From Pediococcus inopinatus (lineage in GTDB: Bacteria > Bacillota > Bacilli > Lactobacillales > Lactobacillaceae): a stretch of 64,000 nucleotides of DNA. Positions 7,325 through 13,769 of this stretch are shown piece after piece. Within the stretch, counting starts at the first letter, position 1. Every line of letters begins with the position of its first letter. The stretch lies in assembly GCF_002982135.1 (NCBI RefSeq), contig NZ_CP019981.1, positions 558,001-622,000 of the forward strand. The letters run 5' to 3'. Both the position numbers and the translations under genes were made by a program. The notes beneath the pieces were generated by a model, which ran no database searches, was not told where the DNA came from, and saw only the letters and a program-made list of their open reading frames with translations.

Positions 7325-8980
7325 ATGAAAATCAAGAAAAGTTCAGTAACGCTGTTGGTGGCATTACCGTTACTCTTATTAGCCGCTTGTGGGAATGGGA
7401 GTTCCTCTTCAAACAGTGCTGCTACTAAGGGTAACCTAGCAGATAAACAAGTTGTGAATTGGACAGAAACGGCGGAATTACCTTCGCTGGATCCATCTCT
7501 TGCAACCGACCAAATTAGTTTTGATGCTATGAATAATGTAGGAGAAGGCTTATATCGCTTAGGTAAAAATAATAAAGTATTACCAGGAATTGCGAAGAAA
7601 ACTGCGATCTCTAAAGATGGGAAGACATACACATTTACCCTTCGAAAGAATGCTAAATGGAGTAATGGCGATAAAGTGACTGCTAAAGACTTTGTTTATT
7701 CTTGGCAACGAATTAACAACCCTAAGACAGGTTCACAATACGCATACTTATACAGTGGGATTAAAAATGCCGACCAGATTCAGGCCGGCAAAAAACCAGT
7801 TAGCAGTTTAGGAATTAAAGCCGATGGAAACTATAAATTGACCGTGACGCTTGAAAAAGCCATTCCTTACTTCAAGTTGTTAATGGGCTTCCCAAGTTTC
7901 TTCCCACAAGATCAAAAAGTGGTTCAGAAATATGGTGATAAGTACGCAACTCAAAGCAAGTACCAAGTTTATAATGGTCCTTACACAATGACCGGCTGGA
8001 CGGGAACCAATAACAAATGGTCCCTTGTTAAAAATAAGAACTACTGGGATAAGAAGCACGTTTACTTAACCAAAATTAACGATCAAGTTGTTAAGGATAC
8101 CCAGACTGGCTTGAACTTATTCCAAGGCAAACAAGTTGATCAGACTGTTTTGTCTGGAACCCAAGTTGCGAATATGAAGAATGACAAGTCCTTCTTCTTA
8201 GGTCGTCAGGCTCGTAATTCTTATCTTGAATACAACACCGCAAAAGTTAAAGTCTTCAAAAATGTCGATATCCGGCAGGCAATGTCTCTTGCCGTCAATC
8301 GGAAACAGTTGGTTGGCAAAGTGTTAGCCGATGGGTCAACGGCACCTAAGGGATTTGTGACAGATGGTTTGGCAGCTAATCCGAAGACCGGTGAGGACTT
8401 CGCTAAAGAAGCGTACACCGGTACCGGAGTGACCTATGATTTGGCAAAAGCTAAGAAACTTTGGGCTAAAGGTTTGAAAGCAGAAGGTAAGACGAGTGTG
8501 ACTTACACCTTAACTGCGGACGATACTGAAGCTGCTAAGAAAACAGCAGAATTTTTGCAGACTCAGCTAGAAAAATTACCTGGTTTGAAGATCAACATCC
8601 AATCAATTCCTTACAAGACTCGTTTAGCACGTTCTGCTAAGGGACAATTCCAATTAGTTATCACAAACTGGGGAGCTGATTTCTCAGATCCAATCTCTGA
8701 TTTGGGCTTGTTTACATCAGACAACAGCTTTAATAATGGTAAGTGGAGCAACAAGGAATACGATGCTTTGATCGATAAAGCTAACAATGCCGATGCTAAC
8801 AATACACAAAAACGTTGGGAAGACATGGTTAAAGCCGAAAAGATTTTGATGAATCAACAAGGAAACGCACCATTATTTAACGGAGTGGTTCCACAATTGA
8901 TTAATACTAAAGTTAAAGGTTATGTATACAACACTGCCGGTGTTCCATGGAACTGGAAGGGTATGTATGTTACAAAATAG
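7325..8980 (+). CDS. oppA: oligopeptide ABC transporter substrate-binding lipoprotein (OppA family)
   Basis: A 551-residue extracellular solute-binding protein of family 5. The lipoprotein signal ends in LLAAC, with Cys22 as lipidation site, followed by a Ser-rich linker. The mature protein shows the family pattern: SLDPSLATDQISFDAMNNVGEGLYR, NAKWSNGDKVTAKDFVYSWQR, YVNGPYTMTGW-like YNGPYTMTGWTG, and the later NWGADFSDPISDLGLF. It binds extracellular peptides and hands them to an Opp permease. No permease or ATPase genes lie next to it, so it is an orphan binding protein that must share a transporter encoded elsewhere. GGAG precedes the ATG. It has its own strong promoter and terminator. A role in pheromone or antigen-type peptide uptake cannot be excluded. 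Confidence 0.93.
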   Translation: MKIKKSSVTLLVALPLLLLAACGNGSSSSNSAATKGNLADKQVVNWTETAELPSLDPSLATDQISFDAMNNVGEGLYRLGKNNKVLPGIAKKTAISKDGKTYTFTLRKNAKWSNGDKVTAKDFVYSWQRINNPKTGSQYAYLYSGIKNADQIQAGKKPVSSLGIKADGNYKLTVTLEKAIPYFKLLMGFPSFFPQDQKVVQKYGDKYATQSKYQVYNGPYTMTGWTGTNNKWSLVKNKNYWDKKHVYLTKINDQVVKDTQTGLNLFQGKQVDQTVLSGTQVANMKNDKSFFLGRQARNSYLEYNTAKVKVFKNVDIRQAMSLAVNRKQLVGKVLADGSTAPKGFVTDGLAANPKTGEDFAKEAYTGTGVTYDLAKAKKLWAKGLKAEGKTSVTYTLTADDTEAAKKTAEFLQTQLEKLPGLKINIQSIPYKTRLARSAKGQFQLVITNWGADFSDPISDLGLFTSDNSFNNGKWSNKEYDALIDKANNADANNTQKRWEDMVKAEKILMNQQGNAPLFNGVVPQLINTKVKGYVYNTAGVPWNWKGMYVTK

Positions 8981-8987
8981 TTAAATT

Positions 8988-9029
8988 AAAATTCGGAATT
9001 GCCGGTAAATGGCGATTCTGAATTTTTTT
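8988..9029 (+). terminator. Rho-independent terminator of oppA
   Basis: The stem AAATTCGGAATTGCC / GGCGATTCTGAATTT has one mismatch and is followed by a T run. Confidence 0.8.
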
Positions 9030-9030
9030 G

Positions 9031-9299
9031 CGGCGCGCAATGCTTCGAATTCTTTGACTTTCTGCATTTTAGCTAGTAATCTCTATGGAGGGTAGTTAAT
9101 AATGTGAGGTAATTTAGATGGCAACGTTTTAGTGATTGTGACAATTCAATTTCGCGTGTCACGAGATGAAAATGTTTAAAAGTCTGATACACGGGTATTT
9201 GCGGAATTAGTTGAGCATGATGGCGGTTATTTAGTGGGATACAGGGTATAATTTGATCACTAACTAAACGTGTCTAAAAGGGATTAGTTTCGTGCAAGA
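9031..9299. other. intergenic region without a recognisable gene
   Basis: Between the oppA terminator and degV I see no coding frame of note. A TATAAT near 9248 is a plausible -10 for degV but lacks a good -35. Confidence 0.5.
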
Positions 9300-9332
9300 T
9301 GCCTTTTAAGGCACTCTCAAGGTATGGGAGTG
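9300..9332 (+). promoter_or_regulatory. two adjacent hairpins, one masking the degV ribosome site
   Basis: The perfect palindrome TGCCTTTTAAGGCA (9300-9313) is followed by the stem CACTCTC (9312-9318) / GGGAGTG (9326-9332) with a 7-nt loop. The GGGAG in the second stem is the only good Shine-Dalgarno sequence for degV. The two hairpins overlap by two bases, so they may exclude each other. Confidence 0.45.
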
Positions 9333-9338
9333 AAAGTT

Positions 9339-10205
9339 TTGACTAAAATTGCAATTGTAACTGATAGTACCGCGTATCTCGCTCAAAATATTTGTGACAG
9401 GCTGCATATTACGGTGGCGCCAATTTCGGTGGCCTTCGGTGATCAACAATATCGGGAACGAGTCGATATTAGCGACGCGGAGTTTTATGAACGATTGAAA
9501 ACAGAAAAGGTTTTTCCTACTACGGCACCACCTTCAATGGGAGTCATGGGCGAACTCTATCATAGCTTGGCAGAAGCTGGCTATGAAGAGGTTGTCAGTA
9601 TTCATTTATCCGGTGGGATCAGTGGGTTTATTAACAATTTACATGCATTTGCGGCGGGGATAACTGAGATCAAGGTTCATGTGGTCGATGCCCAAATTGC
9701 CGTCCAACCCATGGGATACATGGTGATTCAAGCGGCCAAGATGGCAGTTGCCGGTAGTTCAGCAGAAGAAATCATCGCTAAAATGACAGAGTTGAAAGCA
9801 ACAATTGGGGAATATTTTATCGTGGATGACCTCCAAAACTTGGTCCACAGTGGTCGTTTAGGAAGTGGATCGGCGTTTGTGGGATCATTGTTGAAAGTTA
9901 AACCGATTTTATCACTAAACAAAGAGAAGTATAATATTGAAGCTGTCGATAAGGTGCGTTCGATGAAACGAGCCCGAACTAACATTGTCAGCTGGTTTCT
10001 TGAAGAAACCAAAAACCTACCCTACACAGTTCGCGTGTTTTTATGTGGAACAAATAACGAACCAGAAGTTGAGAAGTGGCAACAAAGTATTCAATCCAAA
10101 TTAACCAACGTGGCAGCTGTGGAAACCGGGCAAATCGGTCCAGTTGTTGGTGCTCATTTGGGTTCAGGCGTGTTTTCCATTTTATGGATAAAAGAGGTTG
10201 CGTAG
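9339..10205 (+). CDS. DegV family fatty-acid-binding protein
   Basis: DegV/FakB proteins bind a fatty acid and present it to the kinase FakA for phosphorylation and phospholipid synthesis. The N-terminus TKIAIVTDSTAYL is the standard DegV opening. The protein also has TAPPSMGVMGELY, VSIHLSGGISG, the DDLQNLVHSGRL segment and GPVVGAHLGSGVF near the end, all family landmarks. About 288 residues, normal length. The TTG at 9339 is preferred: GGGAG at 9326-9330 is 8 nt upstream and gives MTKIAIVTD. The ATG at 9324 would need a site only 1 nt away. The paralogue binding specificity (saturated or unsaturated chain) cannot be read. A small HTH gene follows 24 nt later, probably cotranscribed. Confidence 0.9.
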   Translation: MTKIAIVTDSTAYLAQNICDRLHITVAPISVAFGDQQYRERVDISDAEFYERLKTEKVFPTTAPPSMGVMGELYHSLAEAGYEEVVSIHLSGGISGFINNLHAFAAGITEIKVHVVDAQIAVQPMGYMVIQAAKMAVAGSSAEEIIAKMTELKATIGEYFIVDDLQNLVHSGRLGSGSAFVGSLLKVKPILSLNKEKYNIEAVDKVRSMKRARTNIVSWFLEETKNLPYTVRVFLCGTNNEPEVEKWQQSIQSKLTNVAAVETGQIGPVVGAHLGSGVFSILWIKEVA

Positions 10206-10229
10206 GCGCAAAAAGAGAGGAAGAAATAA

Positions 10230-10457
10230 ATGAAGAAGCTGAAAATTGATTTGAATGACGAAGACTACATGGGTAGCCATGAAGCCAGTGTAATGTGGGG
10301 TAAACAAAAGGATTACGTACGGACCATTTTCAATAAGTATCCAAAACGGTTCCCAGAAGGTACCATTCGCAAGTTTGGTAAACAATTGGTTGTGACCCGC
10401 GAAGGTATGGAAGCTGTTACGGGAATTAGAAAAGACCAGTTAGTTGATAAAAAATAA
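10230..10457 (+). CDS. small helix-turn-helix-like protein
   Basis: The 75-residue soluble basic protein contains a segment that reads like a winged or phage-type HTH: SHEASVMWGKQKDYVRTIF, then FPEGTIRKFGKQLVVTREGM. A helix-turn-helix of this type often serves as an antitoxin or small transcription factor. No partner toxin is adjacent. GAGAGG lies 9 nt upstream of the ATG. It probably shares a transcript with degV. An IS3-family element inserted 3 bp after its stop codon, so its original downstream neighbour or terminator has been displaced. Confidence 0.7.
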   Translation: MKKLKIDLNDEDYMGSHEASVMWGKQKDYVRTIFNKYPKRFPEGTIRKFGKQLVVTREGMEAVTGIRKDQLVDKK

Positions 10458-10490
10458 AATTGAACTGAACCCCCTAATTTGGAGTGAATT

Positions 10491-11339
10491 TTAAGCAACC
10501 AACTGGTCGGATAGGTTTCGGTATTGTACCGGAGTTTTTCCGGCCAGTTTTGTTCTAATTCTTTTATTATTATAATAACTAACGTATTCAGTTATGGCTA
10601 TTCTTAATTCTTCGTAGGAGGAATAGTGGTTATTATGCACCGTTCCAACTTTTAAAATATGGAAACAACTCTCAGCAACCGCATTATCCAGACAAGTCGC
10701 TTTGCGACTCATACTCTGCATAATGTGGTTTTTCTTTAGCTTAGAAACATACTGATAATTCTGATATTGAAAACCTTGATCTGAATGAATTGTCATCTTA
10801 TAAGGTAATTGTGGTTTTGAACGAATTAAATCCATTAAAGGTTTTGTGACAAACGCTACATTAGGGCTAAGACCAATATTCCATGACAATATCTCGTTAC
10901 TGTAAAGATCAGCAAATGAAGTAAAATAAGCACGCTCAGAAATCGAACCAGAACCCCAGCGAACTTCAGTCACATCGGTCACTACTTTTTGATAAGGTCG
11001 ATCCGTATTGAATCTGCGATTCAGTTTGTTTTTAGCAAGTTTACCAACAGTACCTCGATAAGAATTATATTTTCTAGTTTTTCGATCAAAAGCATGACAA
11101 AGCACGTCATTCTGTTTCATGATCTTTAATACCACTTTATGGTTAACAATTTTACCGTTGTTCCTTAATGCATCGGTAACGGTACGATACCCGAAATCTG
11201 GATTATCTTGTCTAATTTGAAGAATTTCATCCACTAAGTCCTGGGAATAATTAGTTTTATATTGTCGGTTAAGTGCATCATGATAACTACTACTTGACAT
11301 ACCGACAACTTTTAAAATAAAGCTAAGCACTTCGTTCAA
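10491..11339 (-). CDS. IS3-family transposase OrfB (DDE integrase domain)
   Basis: About 282 residues from the TTG at 11339. The conserved frame extends upstream through KNQEKAQIVAELRRD, so the protein is normally made as an OrfAB fusion by -1 frameshifting. The N-terminal part has the HTH_21-like YHDALNRQYKT...FGYRTVTDALRNNG. The rve catalytic core shows VVTDVTEVRWG (first D), HSDQGFQYQNYQY (second D) and DNAVAESCFHILK with the third acidic residue (E). The C-terminus YYNNKRIRTKLAGKTPVQYR is a family signature. Stop codon is 30 bp from the IS end. No interruption seen. Confidence 0.95.
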   Translation of the reverse strand: MNEVLSFILKVVGMSSSSYHDALNRQYKTNYSQDLVDEILQIRQDNPDFGYRTVTDALRNNGKIVNHKVVLKIMKQNDVLCHAFDRKTRKYNSYRGTVGKLAKNKLNRRFNTDRPYQKVVTDVTEVRWGSGSISERAYFTSFADLYSNEILSWNIGLSPNVAFVTKPLMDLIRSKPQLPYKMTIHSDQGFQYQNYQYVSKLKKNHIMQSMSRKATCLDNAVAESCFHILKVGTVHNNHYSSYEELRIAITEYVSYYNNKRIRTKLAGKTPVQYRNLSDQLVA

Positions 11340-11359
11340 ATCACGCCTTAATTCAGCAA

Positions 11360-11845
11360 CTATTTGTGCTTTTTCCTGGTTTTTAATGCTTTCTTTTTCT
11401 GAACCAAGGCGTGCAATTTTTCCAAATAAGCTAATTTAACTCTCAATTCACGGTTTTCTTCTTCTAATTCCTTTTTAGACTTTTCATTATTACTATCTGA
11501 CATGGTATTTGACCGCCTTTGATTAGGATTAAGGCGTCCTTGTTCAAGAGCTCGTTCCCATTGCCAAATTACAGCTGAATGTTTAATTCGAAACTGCTTA
11601 GCAGTTATCGGCAAGGATGCATTTTGATCTAAACGCCATTTAATTACTTTCATTTTAAACGAATAATCAAAGTAAGTCTTCCTATGGTTTAAACTTAGAC
11701 CTTCAACACCGAACTGTTCTAACCTGCGTTTCCATTCATATAAAGTGGCAGAGCCCTTGATACCGTACTTTTTCATGATAATACTTTGCGGCAGGCCACT
11801 AGTTAATTCTAAAACTGCATTTATTTTATTTTCCTTTGAGAACAT
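11360..11845 (-). CDS. IS3-family transposase OrfA (DNA-binding)
   Basis: 161 residues from the ATG at 11845; the frame remains open upstream but leaves the IS, so the internal ATG is the real start. Two helix-turn-helix units are visible: LPQSIIMKKYGIKGSATLYEWKRR and LPITAKQFRIKHSAVIWQWERA. They are followed by a C-terminal coiled coil (EKSKKELEEENRELRVKLAYLEKLHALVQ), the usual OrfA plan. The end is Lys-rich, and the -1 frame into OrfB opens after a stop near ATTAAAAACC, so the slip must occur between there and the OrfA stop. No perfect A6G heptamer is present; the candidates are AAAAACC or GAAAAAG. Confidence 0.92.
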   Translation of the reverse strand: MFSKENKINAVLELTSGLPQSIIMKKYGIKGSATLYEWKRRLEQFGVEGLSLNHRKTYFDYSFKMKVIKWRLDQNASLPITAKQFRIKHSAVIWQWERALEQGRLNPNQRRSNTMSDSNNEKSKKELEEENRELRVKLAYLEKLHALVQKKKALKTRKKHK

Positions 11846-11850
11846 AACAA

Positions 11851-11887
11851 AACCCCGATAATTTGGATTACTCCAATTATCGGGGTT
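11851..11887. repeat. 13-bp palindrome at the orfA end of the IS3 element
   Basis: AACCCCGATAATT (11851-11863) and its exact complement AATTATCGGGGTT (11875-11887), 11 nt apart, directly upstream of orfA. A transcript entering from outside would fold it and hide the GGGG before the orfA start. Confidence 0.8.
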
Positions 11888-11978
11888 CAGTTCAAATGTG
11901 CAATCGCTGAAACTTTTAGTTTCCAAGGTTTATGACTTGGAGGCTGAGAGGTTTGGCGATTTTATTGTATAAGCGCAT

Positions 11979-12020
11979 AAAAAAAGCTAAAACAAGTTTG
12001 GAGATGCTTGTCTTAGCTTT
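11979..12020 (-). terminator. terminator of the GW-repeat gene
   Basis: The stem AAAGCTAAAACAAG / CTTGTCTTAGCTTT has one mismatch. On the minus strand it is followed by a T run (A run at 11979-11985). Confidence 0.75.
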
Positions 12021-12034
12021 GAGATAGGTTGTGT

Positions 12035-12910
12035 TTAGCGGGCGTTAGATAATGCACCGCCGTAGATCCAGCCAATATTTTTACCATTTACAGCACAACG
12101 ATAATAAGGAGTTTTGGTTCCTTGACGCGTACCTTGCATGTTAATGGTAACTTTTTTATTTTTGTACGTTTTACCGTAATGAGTGAGTTTAGTTGCATAG
12201 ACGCTTGAAGTTACATGATTGTAAAAGTTGTTAGTTGGTTTTGCGACTACTGTAGCTGTTTTCTTAACAGTCTTGTAAGTAGTGACATTTACCAATGCGC
12301 CACCGTAAATCCAGCCAATTGTCTTGCCTTTATAAACGCAACGGTAGTAGGGTGTTTTAGTACCTTTTCTAACACCACTCATGTTGACAGTGACTGTCTT
12401 ACCTTTATATGTCTTGCCATAATGAGTCCGTTTTGTGGCGTACTTGCTACCTGATACATGATTGTAGAAGTCATGTCCTGGGGTTACTTTAACTTGTTTT
12501 GATAATTTTTGTGTTTTATAAGTAACGGGAAGTACTGTCTTTGTGTAGTACAGTTTGTTTAACAATCTAGTCTTTTTAGTAGCAGCTGTGTATATGAAAT
12601 TTACGCGAAAGCGGTTGGGTGTATATCCCGAAATGTTTGGAGCTCCGGCAAAGCCTTTCAAGTTTTGGGTAATTACTCCTTTGCTATTGGTTATATTACT
12701 TGCACCCCAACTTTCAAAGACAATATCACGCGTTTTATTACCTACGAGTACTTTAGCATGTACTATAGGATAAGCATCAGCAGCATGTGCAACTGCCGGT
12801 TGACCCACTGCATAAGATGATGTAGCTCCTGCAGCGACACCGACTCCCACCAATGAAACGCCTGCTAATAAGGTAATGATAACTTTCTTAATTCCAAATC
12901 TCTTAACCAT
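12035..12910 (-). CDS. secreted protein with two tandem GW/SH3-like repeats
   Basis: 291 residues. The N-terminal signal peptide has a long hydrophobic core (VIITLLAGVSLVGVGVAAG) and likely AHA-A cleavage near residue 43. A unique region (about 45-140) precedes two near-identical repeats of about 75 residues. Each repeat reads FYNHV.S..YATK.THYGKTYK, GT.TPYYRC and ends GWIYGGAL. The GWIYGGAL motif and basic composition match GW/SH3-type modules that bind teichoic acids non-covalently, so the protein probably sits at the cell surface. No catalytic domain or LPXTG is present. AGGAGG lies 8 nt before the ATG. The gene is transcribed away from the candidate sRNA and ends in its own terminator. 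Confidence 0.85.
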   Translation of the reverse strand: MVKRFGIKKVIITLLAGVSLVGVGVAAGATSSYAVGQPAVAHAADAYPIVHAKVLVGNKTRDIVFESWGASNITNSKGVITQNLKGFAGAPNISGYTPNRFRVNFIYTAATKKTRLLNKLYYTKTVLPVTYKTQKLSKQVKVTPGHDFYNHVSGSKYATKRTHYGKTYKGKTVTVNMSGVRKGTKTPYYRCVYKGKTIGWIYGGALVNVTTYKTVKKTATVVAKPTNNFYNHVTSSVYATKLTHYGKTYKNKKVTINMQGTRQGTKTPYYRCAVNGKNIGWIYGGALSNAR

Positions 12911-13114
12911 AAATAAACTCCTCCTGTTTTTCTATGTTTTCAGCTATTTCAATAGCTAGTGACAGTGTACAATTATGAAACGACACATTATGTCATCGGA
13001 GAAGCTAAAAAAGAGTTTGTCAGAATAAATATAAATATTTTTGTGCTTTTAGAAGGCGAGGGGGAAGCTTTTTGACTAATTTTATGAATAAAAACTTTAT
13101 TTTAAACAAAAAGC

Positions 13115-13142
13115 TTGAATAAACTGATTAAGGGTGTAAAAT
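13115..13142 (+). promoter_or_regulatory. predicted promoter of a small transcript
   Basis: TTGAAT (13115-13120), 16-bp spacer, TAAAAT (13137-13142). No gene follows, only a terminator 70 nt downstream. Confidence 0.45.
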
Positions 13143-13148
13143 AATCTA

Positions 13149-13244
13149 TTGCTGTGGAGATGCACAACTACCTTTCTTGAGCCCCTCCTAAAAGAGTTTA
13201 AGAGAGTATAAGCCTCACTGATTAATTTCAGTGGGGCTTTTTTT
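13149..13244 (+). ncRNA. candidate small RNA of about 95 nt
   Basis: A predicted promoter and a strong terminator (AGCCTCACTGA / TCAGTGGGGCT plus seven T, 13210-13244) bracket a short region with no credible coding frame. An ATG at 13163 opens a 6-codon frame but its GGAG is in contact with the ATG. The internal AGCCCC (about 13182) can pair with GGGGCT in the terminator, which would give an alternative fold. No known RNA family is recognised. Confidence 0.35.
13210..13244 (+). terminator. strong Rho-independent terminator
   Basis: The stem AAGCCTCACTGA / TCAGTGGGGCTT contains a single T-G wobble and a 5-nt loop, then TTTTT. Confidence 0.8.
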
Positions 13245-13376
13245 ATGAAATCCGGCAAATATCATTTGATACGCGAAAAAAATATCTGTTTTGCTAGAAC
13301 GAGTTTTACAAAGTTAGTTCATACTAATACGCTGGTTTAATTAATATGCATTGAATTATTGGGGTGAGTAGAATAA

Positions 13377-13475
13377 TTGATTGCGGCATATTATCGTACT
13401 GATGGTCTGAAGGTAATCAAAGAGTGGACTTATGAAGTTGGTATTCCAGGTGTCCAGTTTCCTAAAAGCGGCTAA
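13377..13475 (+). pseudogene. 32-codon frame, possible gene remnant
   Basis: From a TTG at 13377 a short frame encodes a protein-like sequence (AAYYRTDGLKVIKEWTYEVG, then IPGVQFPKSG) and stops just before a terminator. It has only a weak GGGGTG upstream. It could be the last exon-like fragment of a decayed gene or a short peptide. No family recognised. The rest of 12911-13376, apart from the sRNA candidate, holds nothing I can name. Confidence 0.2.
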
Positions 13476-13478
13476 ACT

Positions 13479-13529
13479 AAAAGAACGAATGAACTAATCC
13501 CTTAATTGGGTTAGCACATTCGTCCTTTT
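13479..13529. terminator. long two-level hairpin next to tRNA-Arg
   Basis: An outer stem AGAACGAATG / CATTCGTCCT and an inner stem AACTAATCCC / GGGTTAG are flanked by A and T runs on both sides. It can end both the small upstream unit and the minus-strand tRNA-Arg transcript. Confidence 0.6.
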
Positions 13530-13531
13530 GA

Positions 13532-13605
13532 TGTCCCCGGCGAGAATCGAACTCGCAACCTATCGCTTAGGAGGCGATTGCTCTATCCAGTTGAGCCACG
13601 GAGAC
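13532..13605 (-). tRNA. tRNA-Arg (CCT)
   Basis: A complete 74-nt cloverleaf on the minus strand. Acceptor GTCTCCG / CGGGGAC, anticodon loop CTCCTAA in stem ATCGC / GCGAT, T-loop TTCGATT. CCA is not encoded. Confidence 0.95.
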
Positions 13606-13694
13606 AGGTTACCTTTCGTATTTTGCCATAAAATCAGGGCATAAGCAAGCAACCGCCAAATTTCCAGAATAAAAATAAATATAAATCCTGTAAC

Positions 13695-13708
13695 TTGATC
13701 TCAGTCAA
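13695..13708 (+). promoter_or_regulatory. FNR/FLP-type operator before the CPG ATPase
   Basis: TTGATCTCAGTCAA fits the FNR/FLP pattern TTGAT-N4-ATCAA with one changed base. Its centre (13701.5) lies 41.5 bp before the start site predicted from the TATATT at 13731-13736, the class II activator position. A better copy of the same box precedes the HMA gene. Confidence 0.65.
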
Positions 13709-13730
13709 TTTCAAAGGTTAGTTTTCCGGT

Positions 13731-13736
13731 TATATT
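13731..13736 (+). promoter_or_regulatory. -10 element of the CPG ATPase gene
   Basis: TATATT with no good -35, as expected for an activator-dependent promoter. Confidence 0.55.
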
Positions 13737-13769
13737 AGACTTATTAAATAAGACAAGGGGATAATGATT

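Larger units (their letters stand above)
10461..11894 (-). mobile_element. IS3-family (IS150-like) insertion sequence, 1434 bp
   Basis: Both ends begin with the perfect 13-bp inverted repeat TGAACTGAACCCC and continue with a weaker match. The element starts TG and ends CA, and is flanked by a 3-bp duplication AAT (10458-10460 and 11895-11897). It carries overlapping orfA and orfB on the minus strand in the -1 relation typical of the family. Both frames look intact, so it is probably active. The orfA end carries a 13-bp palindrome (11851-11887). Confidence 0.92.

Noticed and set aside
7264..7632. Antisense frame opposite the oppA start, and similar long antisense frames opposite P-type ATPases, ptsI and leuS
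   Set aside because: They mirror well-conserved genes, lack ribosome sites and show no family motifs.
13149..13244. The small transcript as a known riboswitch or 6S RNA
   Set aside because: Too short for 6S RNA and no conserved aptamer core could be recognised; there is no gene directly behind the terminator on the same strand.
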